Origin: Pseudomonadota bacterium
GTDB lineage: Bacteria; Pseudomonadota; Gammaproteobacteria; Acidiferrobacterales; Acidiferrobacteraceae
NCBI GenBank assembly: GCA_021794595.1
Contig: JAJYQN010000102.1
Span: forward strand, 42,409 to 106,408
Length of the DNA stretch: 64,000 nucleotides
Direction: 5' to 3'
The translations under genes and the position numbers were made by a program. Below are positions 37,478 to 48,813 of the stretch, one piece after another; within the stretch, counting starts at the first letter, position 1; each line of letters opens with the position of its first letter. A model generated the notes under the pieces. The model had not been told where the DNA came from, ran no database searches, and saw only the letters and a list, made by a program, of their open reading frames with translations.

Positions 37478-37528
37478 GGGGGCTTCCCGCCTACGGGGCT
37501 TTTGGCTCGGTGGGAGGCGGGAGCCCCC
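37478..37528 (+). promoter_or_regulatory. large hairpin before the adenine deaminase gene
   Basis: GGGGGCTTCCCGCCT pairs with AGGCGGGAGCCCCC (14 pairs, one bulged T) across a 22-base loop, 40 bases after the di-iron gene stop and 120 bases before the deaminase start. No T-run follows, so it is not a standard terminator. It may be an mRNA end structure or a leader element. Confidence 0.5.
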
Positions 37529-37650
37529 ATGCCGGCCGGGAGGTTGCTTTTATCCCGCCGGACGACCGTGCCCAGCTGTGGCTTGATCTCGCTTGGGGAG
37601 AGTAGGCATTATGGTCCTCTGTGTATGAGGGCCATAGGGCCGGGGAAGTC

Positions 37651-38673
37651 ATGTCTTTAGTTACCATGTCGGCTGTCGATTTTGCGTGTCGGATGCCCAA
37701 GGCCGAGCTCCATGTCCATATCGAGGGAACGCTTGAACCCGATCTCGCGTTTGCCTTGGCTCGTCGCAACGGTTTGACCTTGCCTTTTCGCGATGAAGAG
37801 GCGCTGCGGGCCGCTAAGAATTTTACCGACCTTCAGTCGTTCCTCGATCTCTATTACGCTTGCGCCGACGCTTTAAGGACCGCCGAGGACTTTTCGGACC
37901 TTATGCTGGCCTATCTCGCCCGCGCACAGGCAGATCATGTCGTGCACGCGGAAATATTTTTTGATCCCCAGACCCACACCGCGCGCGGCATCCCGCTTGC
38001 GGTGGTGATCGAGGGCCTCGACGCCGGACGCCGGGAGGGGGAGAGGAGGTGGGGTATCACGACCCGCCTTATCCTGTGTTTTCTCCGCCACTTAAGTGAG
38101 GAGGACGCGCTCGCCACACTAAAGTCCGCCGAACCGTTTTTGGCAAGTATCGACGGCTTCGGGCTCGATTCCTCCGAGCGCGACCATCCGCCCCGTAAGT
38201 TCGAGCGGGCTTTTGCCCGGGTGCGAGCCTTGGGCAAGCCCGGCGTGGCCCATGCCGGCGAGGAGGGGCCGCCCTCTTATATCAGCGAGGCGCTGGATCT
38301 TCTGAAGGCGGTCCGTATCGACCACGGCGTGCGCGCGGTGGAGGATCCACGGGTCTTGCGCCGGCTTGCGGCCGAGGGGGTAGCGCTCACGGTATGTCCG
38401 CTGTCAAACGTGCGTTTGTGCGTCTACCCGACCATGGCCGACCACGTGCTTCCGCAATTATTGGAGGCCGGGGTCAAGGTCACCGTCAATAGCGATGACC
38501 CGGCCTATTTCGGAGGGTATATGAACGGTAACATCCAGGCGCTGCAGGCGGCCTTTGATTTCGACATCCCGACCTGGGCGCTGCTGGGGCGTAATAGTAT
38601 TGAGGCGAGTTGGGCCGCGCCTGCGGACAAGAAGCGTTGGCTTCTGGCCCTCGATGACCTTTTGCGGAGTTAG
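37651..38673 (+). CDS. adenine deaminase (adenosine deaminase family)
   Basis: Converts adenine to hypoxanthine in purine salvage. ATG 37651 (behind GGGGAAG) gives 340 aa; ATG 37666 is an alternative. Seen: PKAELHVHIEGTLEP (zinc HXH), HAEIFFDPQTHTARG, GLDSSERDHPP, VAHAGEEGPPSYI, CPLSNVRLCV and the zinc aspartate in TVNSDDPAYFGGYMN. The GLDSSE-HPP and EEGPP-YI forms are those of the adenine-specific bacterial subgroup rather than adenosine deaminase. Convergent with cbbX. Confidence 0.88.
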   Translation: MSLVTMSAVDFACRMPKAELHVHIEGTLEPDLAFALARRNGLTLPFRDEEALRAAKNFTDLQSFLDLYYACADALRTAEDFSDLMLAYLARAQADHVVHAEIFFDPQTHTARGIPLAVVIEGLDAGRREGERRWGITTRLILCFLRHLSEEDALATLKSAEPFLASIDGFGLDSSERDHPPRKFERAFARVRALGKPGVAHAGEEGPPSYISEALDLLKAVRIDHGVRAVEDPRVLRRLAAEGVALTVCPLSNVRLCVYPTMADHVLPQLLEAGVKVTVNSDDPAYFGGYMNGNIQALQAAFDFDIPTWALLGRNSIEASWAAPADKKRWLLALDDLLRS

Positions 38674-38733
38674 GTAAATCTCCTCTGGCAGAGCCAGGGC
38701 CTCCCTTGGTTGGCAAGAGGCGCTGTTCCGGGC

Positions 38734-39681
38734 TTACTTGGTGTCGGACGTCTTGGTCTCCGGTCCGTTGTCTTGGAAGACACGGCTTACCATGATGTCC
38801 TCGGCCTCCAATGTCATGAGGTCCACTTTCGTCAAGTGCTGGGTTTTGCTTGCGAATAAGCGATTCGCCTGGCGGAGGCGGGCCCTGTCCAAGGCATTGC
38901 GAATCGAGCGTGCATTCGCGAAGTTGCCGAGCTTCATTCGCAACGGAATGTATTCGGCAAAGGCCTGTTCGCCATCGGGGCTGAATCGGTAGTTCTGGCC
39001 GCCTAGCATGAGTTTAGCGATCGCCATGAGCTCGGACGGCGAGTAATCGGGGAAGTCGACGTGATGGGCGATACGTGAGCGCATCCCGGGGTTGCTCGAG
39101 AAGAAACGGTCCATCTTGTCTTTGTATCCCGCCAGGATGACAACGAGATCGTCGCGATTATTTTCCATGATTTGGAGCAGTATTTCGATCGATTCCTGTC
39201 CATAGTCGCGCTCGTTCTCGGGCTTATACAGGTAGTAGGCCTCGTCAACAAACAAGACCCCACCCATGGCCTTCTTGATCACTTCTTTAGTCTTCGGCGC
39301 AGTGTGGCCGATATATTGTCCTACCAGATCGTCACGGGTCACGGCTATGAGGTGGCCCTCGCGGACATATCCTAGGCGGTGAAGGATTTCGGCCATACGA
39401 AGGGCGACCGTGGTCTTACCGGTTCCCGGGTTCCCGGTGAACGACATATGCAAGGTGGGCGTCTCTGACGTCAGCGCAAACTGCTTGCGCAGTCTATCAA
39501 CGAGCAGAAGGGCCGCGATTTCACGAATCCGCGTCTTGACGGGAACGAGACCAATGAGCTCTCGGTCGAGCTTGTCGAGCACCTCTTGTATGCGCGAATT
39601 CTTGAATTCCGCTGCGAGGTCGACTAAGGCGTTGTCCGATAGGGTATCGGACCCGGCGCTAGGTTTTTCGGTTGTGTTCAT
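38734..39681 (-). CDS. cbbX: red-type RuBisCO activase CbbX
   Basis: AAA+ ATPase that pulls on the RbcL C-terminus to release inhibitory sugar phosphates. ATG 39681 (MNTTEKPS) is preferred to the track GTG 39696 because GAGGG lies 8 bases before it. 315 aa. Seen: Walker [18 protein letters not shown], Walker [15 protein letters not shown], the sensor and arginine-finger region [17 protein letters not shown], and [19 protein letters not shown]. Third gene of the cbbL-cbbS-cbbX operon, with a strong hairpin before it. Confidence 0.95.
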   Translation of the reverse strand: MNTTEKPSAGSDTLSDNALVDLAAEFKNSRIQEVLDKLDRELIGLVPVKTRIREIAALLLVDRLRKQFALTSETPTLHMSFTGNPGTGKTTVALRMAEILHRLGYVREGHLIAVTRDDLVGQYIGHTAPKTKEVIKKAMGGVLFVDEAYYLYKPENERDYGQESIEILLQIMENNRDDLVVILAGYKDKMDRFFSSNPGMRSRIAHHVDFPDYSPSELMAIAKLMLGGQNYRFSPDGEQAFAEYIPLRMKLGNFANARSIRNALDRARLRQANRLFASKTQHLTKVDLMTLEAEDIMVSRVFQDNGPETKTSDTK

Positions 39682-39711
39682 GCCTCGATCCCTCACGATG
39701 AAGGGGAAAAT

Positions 39712-39738
39712 GGGTGGCGACTTCGCGTGTCGCCACCC
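39712..39738 (-). terminator. cbbS-cbbX attenuating hairpin
   Basis: On the coding (minus) strand GGGTGGCGAC and GTCGCCACCC form a perfect 10-bp stem with a 7-base loop, 12 bases after the cbbS stop, followed by ATTTTCCCC. It could terminate part of the transcription or protect the cbbLS mRNA end, lowering CbbX relative to RuBisCO. Confidence 0.65.
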
Positions 39739-39750
39739 TCCTAGGCAATC

Positions 39751-40185
39751 CTAGTAACGGTCGGACTCGGGCTTGTCCGTGGCGTAGCTATGGATCGTGT
39801 ACTGTATCCTCCGGCCCTCGACTTCTTGACGCACGAGCCCGAAGCCTGGCTCTTTCTTTGGGCGATTGACGATAAATGACATGCGTGGCGTTTCCCACCC
39901 CTGGGTCGAATCGAAGGCCATGACCCGGATGTAGTGGTTGGGGAAGCTCTTGCGGCAGTTATTGATCTCCATCAGGATGCCGGCTGGGTCTCTCAGATCG
40001 AACATCGGCATGCCGAACATTTCCCAGTAGGTGTTGCGTGGATGTGGATCGTCCGTGTACTCCACGCTGATAGCCATGCCGCGGCTCAAAGCATATTTGA
40101 TCTGCGCCGTGATTTGCGTGTCTGTCAGATCGGGGAGAAACGAGAACTGTCCTTGCGTTAGGCGATTACCGGGGTTGGTCATCAT
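39751..40185 (-). CDS. cbbS: RuBisCO small subunit, red type
   Basis: Small subunit that caps the form I octamer. 144 aa, with the N-terminal [15 protein letters not shown] of red-type small subunits, [13 protein letters not shown] (the conserved YWEMFG patch) and a C-terminal extension beyond MSFIVNRP that forms the extra hairpin ([16 protein letters not shown]) typical of form IC/ID. Starts 24 bases after cbbL with a GGAG ribosome site. Confidence 0.95.
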   Translation of the reverse strand: MMTNPGNRLTQGQFSFLPDLTDTQITAQIKYALSRGMAISVEYTDDPHPRNTYWEMFGMPMFDLRDPAGILMEINNCRKSFPNHYIRVMAFDSTQGWETPRMSFIVNRPKKEPGFGLVRQEVEGRRIQYTIHSYATDKPESDRY

Positions 40186-40209
40186 AAGGGCGTCTCCTTG
40201 GTCGAGTGC

Positions 40210-42799
<2,590 letters not shown>

Positions 42800-43306
42800 A
42801 TGTCTAGACTTCGGCAGTCGCTTGTTGCTCTCGGCCTGATATGTCTCAGCGGCACGGCCTTGGCTATGGCGCCCCACAAAGCTATGCCGTTCACAGGGCA
42901 GGCCTGTCCTATGATGCGGCCCATGATGAGACCTCATGGCCCGCATCCCTTGGTTCCTATGCTGCTCCCCTTGGCCGAGATGCGTTCCTACGCCCTTCAC
43001 CTGAATGACCATCAGGTCAGCGCCCTTGCGGTCTGGCAGAATCGACACATGCGCATGGCGGTGCCCTTAATAAAACGTTTGCGTGCGGATAAATCGGCGC
43101 TCCGGGCAGGGATCATGGAAGGGGCGCATAGGGGCGTTTTAAGGGATATTATGCGGCGCCTGAATAGTGATCGCGCCCGCATGTTAGGGCTTAAGGTGGC
43201 CCAAGTCCGCATGGTTCATAAGACCCTGTCTTTGGGTCAGTGGCGGAAGCTTCTGGTTCTGTATCGGCGTATGCATGCCTTCGCGATGGGTGGCAGTTAC
43301 CGCTAA
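42800..43306 (+). CDS. Spy/CpxP-like periplasmic protein
   Basis: 168 aa from ATG 42800 behind AAGGAG. Signal peptide (LRQSLVALGLICLSGTALA), a methionine/histidine/proline-rich linker, then a long helical part with two LTXXQ-like turns, LNDHQVSALAVW near residue 70 and LSLGQWRKLLVLY near residue 145. That plan matches small periplasmic chaperone/metal-stress proteins of the Spy and CpxP group. The motif is weaker than in E. coli. Monocistronic. Confidence 0.7.
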   Translation: MSRLRQSLVALGLICLSGTALAMAPHKAMPFTGQACPMMRPMMRPHGPHPLVPMLLPLAEMRSYALHLNDHQVSALAVWQNRHMRMAVPLIKRLRADKSALRAGIMEGAHRGVLRDIMRRLNSDRARMLGLKVAQVRMVHKTLSLGQWRKLLVLYRRMHAFAMGGSYR

Positions 43307-43632
43307 CACCGATCTCTGGTGAAGGTCCGGGCCCAGGGCTGATAGCAAGGCCGATGTTCGGGGAATGGACCCGAGACCATCTGGGGCGCTTCTCTCGCGC
43401 CTCAGTGAACCCGATTCCTCGGTCCTGGTGTTCATCAGGAGCGATCTTCCCCCTATGCCTCTTATATCGCAGGGGCTATTGCTTGTAGGCCCAAACGGTC
43501 GGCGCCTAGCTTTTCGTTTGGTCGGGTAGGACTGAGAGGTTCGTCTCCTCCCTAAGGATCTTCCTCCCTCGCGCCCGTGTGTGTATAGTTAGTTATGTAT
43601 ACTAACTATATGGTCTTGAGGAAGGCGCGAGA
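43307..43632. other. regulatory gap before outer-membrane protein gene
   Basis: 326 bases without a convincing gene. It ends with the 27-base inverted repeat described separately, which overlaps a TATACT -10-like box. Confidence 0.5.
43584..43610 (+). promoter_or_regulatory. palindromic operator over a -10 box
   Basis: TATAGTTAG and CTAACTATA form perfect 9-base arms around 9 central bases. The centre contains TATACT (43598-43603), a good -10 hexamer about 30 bases before the ATG at 43633. A repressor dimer bound here would block transcription. No -35 match is obvious. No regulator gene stands next to it. Confidence 0.65.
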
Positions 43633-44109
43633 ATGGATCGAAAGGTGGGGGTGGTCGGCTTATGGCTTGCGGGCATTGTAACGGCCCAGGCTGCACTCGT
43701 GGTGGCAGCAGGCCTCGGTATTGCCAATGAACCCGGGCCCAAGTTTGGTATGGCCGGTATGGTTTACTATGCCGGGTCCGAGTGGGAGACCGGGTATTTG
43801 AACGAGGGCGTCAATCACGGGACCGATGGGGTGTTTGCCCAATACCGACTGATGCGCCCCGTCACCAAAAAGCTTCATGTCACGGTAGCCTTTGGTCCTG
43901 AAGTGCTCAATACGACCTACGATATTCGCCCGGGCGTGCGAACGAACGGCTACCACGCCTCCCTCCTCGTGTCGCTTGCCGCCTCCTATAGGCTAAACGG
44001 GAGATGGCGGCTGGGGGTACGATGGAATCATATTACCTTTCAGCGTTCGGCTAGGTTCGGTTACCGCGATGCGGATATGGTGCTCATGACGGTGGGATAC
44101 GGGCGCTGA
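43633..44109 (+). CDS. small outer-membrane beta-barrel protein
   Basis: 158 aa behind GAGGAAGG. Signal peptide (GLWLAGIVTAQAALVVAAG), then alternating strands (GMAGMVYYAGSEWETG, GVFAQYRLMRPVTKKLHVTVAFG, ASLLVSLAASYRLNGRWRLGVRWN) ending in MVLMTVGYGR. The size and final strands recall PagL/acyloxyacyl-hydrolase-like or OmpA-like eight-strand barrels, but no catalytic His-Ser motif is certain. Likely controlled by the upstream palindrome. Confidence 0.6.
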   Translation: MDRKVGVVGLWLAGIVTAQAALVVAAGLGIANEPGPKFGMAGMVYYAGSEWETGYLNEGVNHGTDGVFAQYRLMRPVTKKLHVTVAFGPEVLNTTYDIRPGVRTNGYHASLLVSLAASYRLNGRWRLGVRWNHITFQRSARFGYRDADMVLMTVGYGR

Positions 44110-44352
44110 AACGCCGCTCTCGTTTTAGGCGCCTTGGGCCTGAGTGTTTCCTGATATCCTGCTCGTTGGTCCCCTAAATGGTGAGTGGGAACGGACGTTC
44201 CCGGCACGGCCTCATGCCTTTACCCCCACACGGACGACACGGTCACGCGCCGTGCCCCAGGAGAGTTCGCTTCCCTAGTCCTTTGAGCGCCTCGGGCCAG
44301 CACGGGTGCGGCCGGGTCCGGAGACGGGCCTGGGGTATTCTGTCTTTGGCTC

Positions 44353-44382
44353 AAAAAAAGCCCCGGTCTAAGACCGGGGCTT
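44353..44382 (-). terminator. Rho-independent terminator of the beta-helix gene
   Basis: AAGCCCCGGTC, a TAA loop and GACCGGGGCTT form a perfect 11-bp stem. Read on the minus strand it is followed by a run of seven T, 20 bases after the stop of the 44402-45886 gene. Confidence 0.9.
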
Positions 44383-44401
44383 GGAGATACCGCAAAAGCC
44401 C

Positions 44402-45886
44402 TTATGACGCGGACTGATAGGCTCCGAGATCGTAAGAACCGCTTGTAGGCCGCGCGGCCCCGTTTATGTCATGGGTGACCGAGGGGAGCACGATGCCGGC
44501 ATTGATAGCAGGGCTCGCGGCCCCCAAGGACAGGAGCGTGTTGCCGGTTATGCTTGGCATCACGGCCCCCACTGGGGTGACATTCGCGTAGTCTGGGTTG
44601 GCGATAGTGCTATTTAACTCAAGGCCCGTGGTCTGCTGCCAAGTGTTGAACGGCATATTGTAGATATTCTTATCGTCCCACTCGAAGGTTACGCCGGCTG
44701 GGTCATAATACATATTATGATTGATGTGCAAGGTCTTGTAGTTCGTCATCGCGTTTGGGGCGATCACGACCATCGGTAGGGCCGAGGAATCCTCGATGAT
44801 GTTGTTGCGGATAAACACATTGGTTCCGGCTTGATGCAATGCCGATTCATTGGAGATAAAAATCGCTCCATGATGCGCCATGGCGGCGTTATAGCAGGAA
44901 TTGTTGTAGATCTCGGCGTCGTACGACGAGGATTCCGCCAAACACGCACTTTGGTCGTTTGTGATAACGTTGTTTTTTATGATGCTGTTGTAGGACTCGT
45001 AGGTCTTGCCGGGTTGTAGGAATTGGACGCCGGTCGACTGGCCCAGCATAATGCCGCGGCTGCCAATGTTGTTCAGCGTATTATCTTCGAACGTGATGTC
45101 GGTGGCGTTGCCTTTGCAATACAGACCGATGTCCGAGATGTTGTAGACGTTGTTGTGGGCTACAAGCACGTTTACGGCCCCGACCATGTCGACGGCCTTA
45201 GAGACGTACGCTTGGGCCGAGGCATGGTTGTTGTCGTGAATCTGGTTTCCCCATATCACGATATTGTGGGCAGTGCTGACCAACTTAACGAGCGAGTAGT
45301 CGGAGTAGTAGATGTTATTGTCGACGATCTTGACGTCAGGCGTATCGATCTGCACGCCGTATTGTAGGGCGCTACGAATCGTGAAGCCCTTCACCATCCA
45401 GTAGCTCGGCGCATTCGTGGCATTGGTAAAGAAAAGATCGTTCATAGCCGACCCGCCGTCTATGACGACCGCTTGGTTCTGGTAAGGCTCCATGGTGATC
45501 CAGGCGTTGGCGGTTCCCGGCTTACTAATGGTGATGCCGCCCGCGTAGGTACCGCCCATGATCTCAATGGTGCTGCCGGGAGTCGCTGTGTCCACTGCGT
45601 ACTGAATCGTTTGGAATGGGGCTTGCGGGGTCAGGCCGTTATTGCTGTTCGATCCCGTGGTCGCGACATAATAAGTGGGGCCCGTGCCGGCGCCCGGCAC
45701 GACTAGCGCCTGGCTTGTGGAAATCGTGCTACCGGTTATGGGCGTAGCACTACTCAGCGCTTGGCCGCCGGCACCGGAAGACGTTCCCCCGGCACCGCCG
45801 CCGACACAAGCGGATAGCGAGGCGGCAATGGCGATGGGTAGCAGCAGTTTCTTTAACGAGAATGGTACGGTTCCTGGCGTATTCAC
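44402..45886 (-). CDS. secreted parallel beta-helix lipoprotein (pectate-lyase-like)
   Basis: 494 aa from GTG 45886 behind AAGGAG. A lipoprotein signal (LLLPIAIAASLSAC) with the lipid cysteine, then a glycine/serine-rich linker, YYVATTGSNSNNGLTPQAPF (the usual start of right-handed beta-helix proteins, PL/polysaccharide-degrading like) and repeated NNV-type turns (KIVDNNIYYS, HDNNHASAQ, AHNNVYNISD). Ends AINAGIVLPSVTHDINGA. Substrate unknown; a polysaccharide lyase or surface protein is possible. It has its own terminator. Confidence 0.8.
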   Translation of the reverse strand: MNTPGTVPFSLKKLLLPIAIAASLSACVGGGAGGTSSGAGGQALSSATPITGSTISTSQALVVPGAGTGPTYYVATTGSNSNNGLTPQAPFQTIQYAVDTATPGSTIEIMGGTYAGGITISKPGTANAWITMEPYQNQAVVIDGGSAMNDLFFTNATNAPSYWMVKGFTIRSALQYGVQIDTPDVKIVDNNIYYSDYSLVKLVSTAHNIVIWGNQIHDNNHASAQAYVSKAVDMVGAVNVLVAHNNVYNISDIGLYCKGNATDITFEDNTLNNIGSRGIMLGQSTGVQFLQPGKTYESYNSIIKNNVITNDQSACLAESSSYDAEIYNNSCYNAAMAHHGAIFISNESALHQAGTNVFIRNNIIEDSSALPMVVIAPNAMTNYKTLHINHNMYYDPAGVTFEWDDKNIYNMPFNTWQQTTGLELNSTIANPDYANVTPVGAVMPSITGNTLLSLGAASPAINAGIVLPSVTHDINGAARPTSGSYDLGAYQSAS

Positions 45887-46335
45887 GGTCTAGTTCTCCT
45901 TCGAGACGCCGTCCTGTCAGGTCAGGGCTCCTGCCAATAACAGGTTGGCGAAACACATTTTTTAGGTTGTTACACCGATCCGGGCGCCATGGTGCGGGAA
46001 TAGGCAAAGGGCGAGATAATCGTTTCTGATAAGAACCGGAACGCGACGGACGGATGGAACGAAGTGGTGAAAGTAGGGGGATAGACGGTTGCTTTAGGTT
46101 GTAGTTGGGGCTGCTTAGGATGAGGCCTTAAGGGGGCGGGGTTTCTCGGCTTGGCCGCTCGATCTAAAGATAGTCAGAGGCAGTATGGGTTTTCTGAAAA
46201 GCGAGATGAGTTGGGTGTCGGAGAAATATCCGGAGGCCACGGTATGAGGTCCCTGTGATTGGCTCTCCAGCGAGATCGGGGCCCCGCCCACCCTGGGTCT
46301 TGGAGGATTTGTGGGGGATGCTCCTATGTTCTTTG
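45887..46335. other. intergenic region upstream of the beta-helix gene
   Basis: About 450 bases with the beta-helix promoter on the minus strand. A small inverted repeat (GCCAA ... TTGGC) lies in the leader near 45.93-45.95 kb. The ORF at 46164-46400 looks accidental. Nothing else supported. Confidence 0.4.
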
Positions 46336-46826
46336 TCAGGCATTTGTTGTCGGTGCCACATGATAAAAAGCGCCGTCACGCAACATCGCATACAGCACAT
46401 CGCTGCGCCGGCGGGCGAGCGCGATGTGCGCTTGATTGTGGCGCTTGCCCTGGCTGATCTTGCGGTCGTAGTAGGCCCGAGAGACGGGATCGCGCAGGGC
46501 GGCGAAAGCCGACAGGAACATTGTACGTTTTAAGATCTTGTTGCCTCGCCGCGAGAGGCGTTCACCACGAATAGGGCCTCCCGAACGACGGGTAACAGGC
46601 GCAAGTCCTGCGTAGGCGGCGAGATAGGCCGCCGAGGCAAAGGGAGGGGTAACCTCCGTCAGGAGTCTGGCTGTGGTCCTGATGCCGACTCCCGGCATAC
46701 TCATCAGGACCGGCGTAAGAGGGTGCTGCCCGACCCGCTGCCCGACCCGCTGCTCGACCTCGTGGGCGAGCTCCGCGCGTTGCTGGCGTAAGGCACCTAA
46801 CTGCTGGGCCAATTTGGGTAGCACGA
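46336..46826 (-). pseudogene. IS110-family transposase, C-terminal fragment
   Basis: The Transposase_20 half of an IS110-type enzyme: SMPGVGIRTTARLLTEV, LAAYAGLAPVTRRSGG, RGERLSRRGNKILKR and ALRDPVSRAYYDRK. The N-terminal RuvC-like (DEDD) catalytic half is missing; the first residues of the track ORF (MAGLCWGASQTS...) come from the IS3 end. The IS3 element has joined or interrupted it here. Inactive. Confidence 0.85.
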
Positions 46827-46892
46827 GGAGAGGTGGACCCCAACCCTTGGACAAAATCTCCGGATCTTTAAGTGGATTATCCGCCGGGTTGA

Positions 46893-47731
46893 TCAAGCGG
46901 CTTGTCTGAGAGGCACCCCAGCATAAGCCTGCCACGGTGTCTGTCGGTCCATCAGCCCTTGATGACGACGGTCACTGTTGTAAAAATCGAAGTCTTGGGC
47001 AAGAAAGGCTCGCGCTTCAGTAACCGAGTCGTCGCCCTGCGCGCACAGCGAGGCCTTGAGATACGCCTCCTCGTATGTGACGCGGTACCTGAGGCGTTCG
47101 ACGAACACATTGTCCCGCCACCGGCCTTATGCCTCCATGCTGATAGCCATTTTATGGCGCTCCAGAACGCTGAGGAACGCTTCGCTGGTAAACTGCGCCC
47201 CTTGTCGGTGTTGAAGATCTGGGGCGTCCCATAGCGCGCTAGAGCCTCCTCCAGGGCCTCGACACAGAAGTCCACCTCCATGGTCGTTGAGAGGCGAAAG
47301 GCAAGGACGGCCCGGGTGGCCCAATCCATGAGGGCGATGAGAGTACAAAAGCCCTGGCGCATGGGGCTGTAGGTGAGATCCGTTCCGTAGGACGCACAGC
47401 GACACCAGACGTGGTTAGCTCGTTCGATCGCCAAACCCCGCAAAAGATAAGGAAAGATGCGATGGCCCTTCCCGGGAAGACTGGTCTTTCGCTTAGGGTA
47501 GAGGGCCTCTAATCCCATCATGCGCATGAGCCGCTGGATGCGCTTGCGATTCACGAACCGGCCCTCCTGTTCCAGGGCATCCCGCAGCCTACGTGAGCCC
47601 AGAAAGGGGTGCTGAAGATGAACCTCATCGAGACGACGCATAAGGACAAGATCGTCCTCGGAGACTGCGGGCTTGCGCGGGTAGTAGACCGTGGATCGCG
47701 CCACCGCGAGCAGTTCGCACTGGCGGGTCAC
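46893..47731 (-). pseudogene. IS3 transposase orfB, broken
   Basis: Starts GTG 47731 overlapping orfA as GTGA, with [25 protein letters not shown] and the DDE core DLTYSPMRQGFCTLIALMDW. A frameshift near 47.2 kb separates FNTDK from GAQFTSEAFLSVLERH, and an in-frame TAA follows SMEA before GRWRDNVFVERLRYRV and the end FYNSDRRHQGLMDRQTP. These two lesions remove the second and third catalytic acidic residues from one chain. Not functional. Confidence 0.9.
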
Positions 47732-48060
47732 GGGCAGTTCGGGGTGATGGGGTTCGACCCGTTGGAGCCGCTTAGGCCCGGGTCCCGCCTGCGCACCCGT
47801 GCTAAAAAATCCTTCTCGACTGTCAGCTGTCCGATCTTCGCAAGCAGCATCTCGCGGTCTCCGGTGGAATCGGCGCTGGGCGCGCCCTTACCAAAGAGGG
47901 TCGCCGCCTGGTCGATCAACTGCCTACGCCATGGCGTGACCTGGTTGGGATGGACCTGGTGTTTGGCCGCGATCTCGTTGAGCGTTTTTTCTCCCGCCAA
48001 CGCCTCTAAAGCCACCTTAGCCTTGAATTGCGGGGCGTGGTTACAACGGTTTTTGCTCAT
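47728..48060 (-). CDS. IS3 orfA (helix-turn-helix protein)
   Basis: 110 aa: HAPQFKAKVALEALAGEKTL, EIAAKHQVHPNQVTPWRRQL, the DNA-binding half of IS3-type transposases, followed by a leucine-rich segment (LLAKIGQLTVEKDFLARV). Stop overlaps orfB. Intact, but its partner is broken. Confidence 0.88.
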   Translation of the reverse strand: MSKNRCNHAPQFKAKVALEALAGEKTLNEIAAKHQVHPNQVTPWRRQLIDQAATLFGKGAPSADSTGDREMLLAKIGQLTVEKDFLARVRRRDPGLSGSNGSNPITPNCP

Positions 48061-48140
48061 GATATTCTGCTCCTTATCTCGCTACTTTAGGGGCGAATAT
48101 CCACTCAATCCAGTGTCCTAAAATTGGGGTCCACTTCTCC

Positions 48141-48471
48141 CAACGGCCAGAAGCCACCGGGCTCCTGGGGTGACAACGTGATTGGTTTAAACAATAAGGC
48201 CGATGCCGGCTCGTTCTTTGCCCAGGGCTCACCCTTGAGCGATACTCTGAATCATGTGCCCTTTATCAATGCCACCGCCGGGGTGCATGATTTCATTTTT
48301 AATGCCAAATGGCTGCCATTCGATGCTTTGACCAACCCCCTCATGATGCCTCCAGCGGCCCTCTTCGCCATACCGGCTGCACTCGGCAACAATAATATCA
48401 ACTGGATAACGGCCATGAAGTGGTCAGGAGGAACGCCATGGAGCCTCACGGGAAAGGGATCTTTGGGATGA
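48141..48471 (+). pseudogene. C-terminal fragment of a large secreted (CdiA/haemagglutinin-like) protein
   Basis: Reads WGDNVIGLNNKADAGSFF, LSDTLNHVPFINATAGVHDF and MMPPAALFAIPAALGN, an ending typical of very large secreted proteins that precede a small lipoprotein. The 5' part is missing: the frame runs straight into the IS3 terminal repeat, and on the other side of the element there is no matching start. Function unknown; toxin-type assignment is by resemblance and context. Confidence 0.55.
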
Positions 48472-48806
48472 TCGCAGCACTCGGCTTACCCCTGTTATTG
48501 AGTGGTTGTGTTCTGATGACATCCGCTACCCCACACCAAGCCTTTGTAGGTAAGTACGGATGGTTTGTAGGAAAACATATTGCCTGGATTTATACTGGCT
48601 TCCCTCCGAAATCAAGGAGTCACAAATATGGCTTTAACGTGTCCTCAAAACGCACAGCACATGGCAACATAGAAATTGAGATCGCTAACCCGCTTGCCAA
48701 CCGCCAATGCAAAATCTTCTATACCTATAATCCCCAGACAAAAATTATTGTGAGCTGGCGTTACGAAGGCACGAACAATCAGTGCGCCATCAACCCTTAT
48801 ACGTAA
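48438..48806 (+). CDS. small lipoprotein next to secreted-protein fragment
   Basis: 122 aa from ATG 48438 behind GGAGG; overlaps the fragment above by 34 bases. Lipoprotein signal IAALGLPLLLSGC, then a small domain (FVGKYGWFVGKHIAWIYTGFPP ... KIFYTYNPQTKIIVSWRYEG) with two cysteines. Its codon use and lower GC differ from the core genes. Such lipoproteins commonly follow the C-terminal ends of large secreted proteins; role unknown. Confidence 0.7.
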   Translation: MEPHGKGIFGMIAALGLPLLLSGCVLMTSATPHQAFVGKYGWFVGKHIAWIYTGFPPKSRSHKYGFNVSSKRTAHGNIEIEIANPLANRQCKIFYTYNPQTKIIVSWRYEGTNNQCAINPYT

Positions 48807-48813
48807 GGGGCTC

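Larger units (their letters stand above)
46827..48140 (-). mobile_element. IS3-family insertion sequence, inactive
   Basis: About 1.31 kb. Terminal inverted repeats can be read directly: GGAGAGGTGGACCCCAA at the left and, reversed, GGAGAAGTGGACCCCAA at the right, each followed by a GGACA. It holds orfA and a broken orfB. No target-site duplication is seen at the flanks (left ...GCACGA, right CAACGG...), so one side may have been lost by later rearrangement. Confidence 0.88.

Noticed and set aside
45887-46020. Possible c-di-GMP riboswitch before the beta-helix gene
   Set aside because: The leader was read for the class I core motifs; they are absent.
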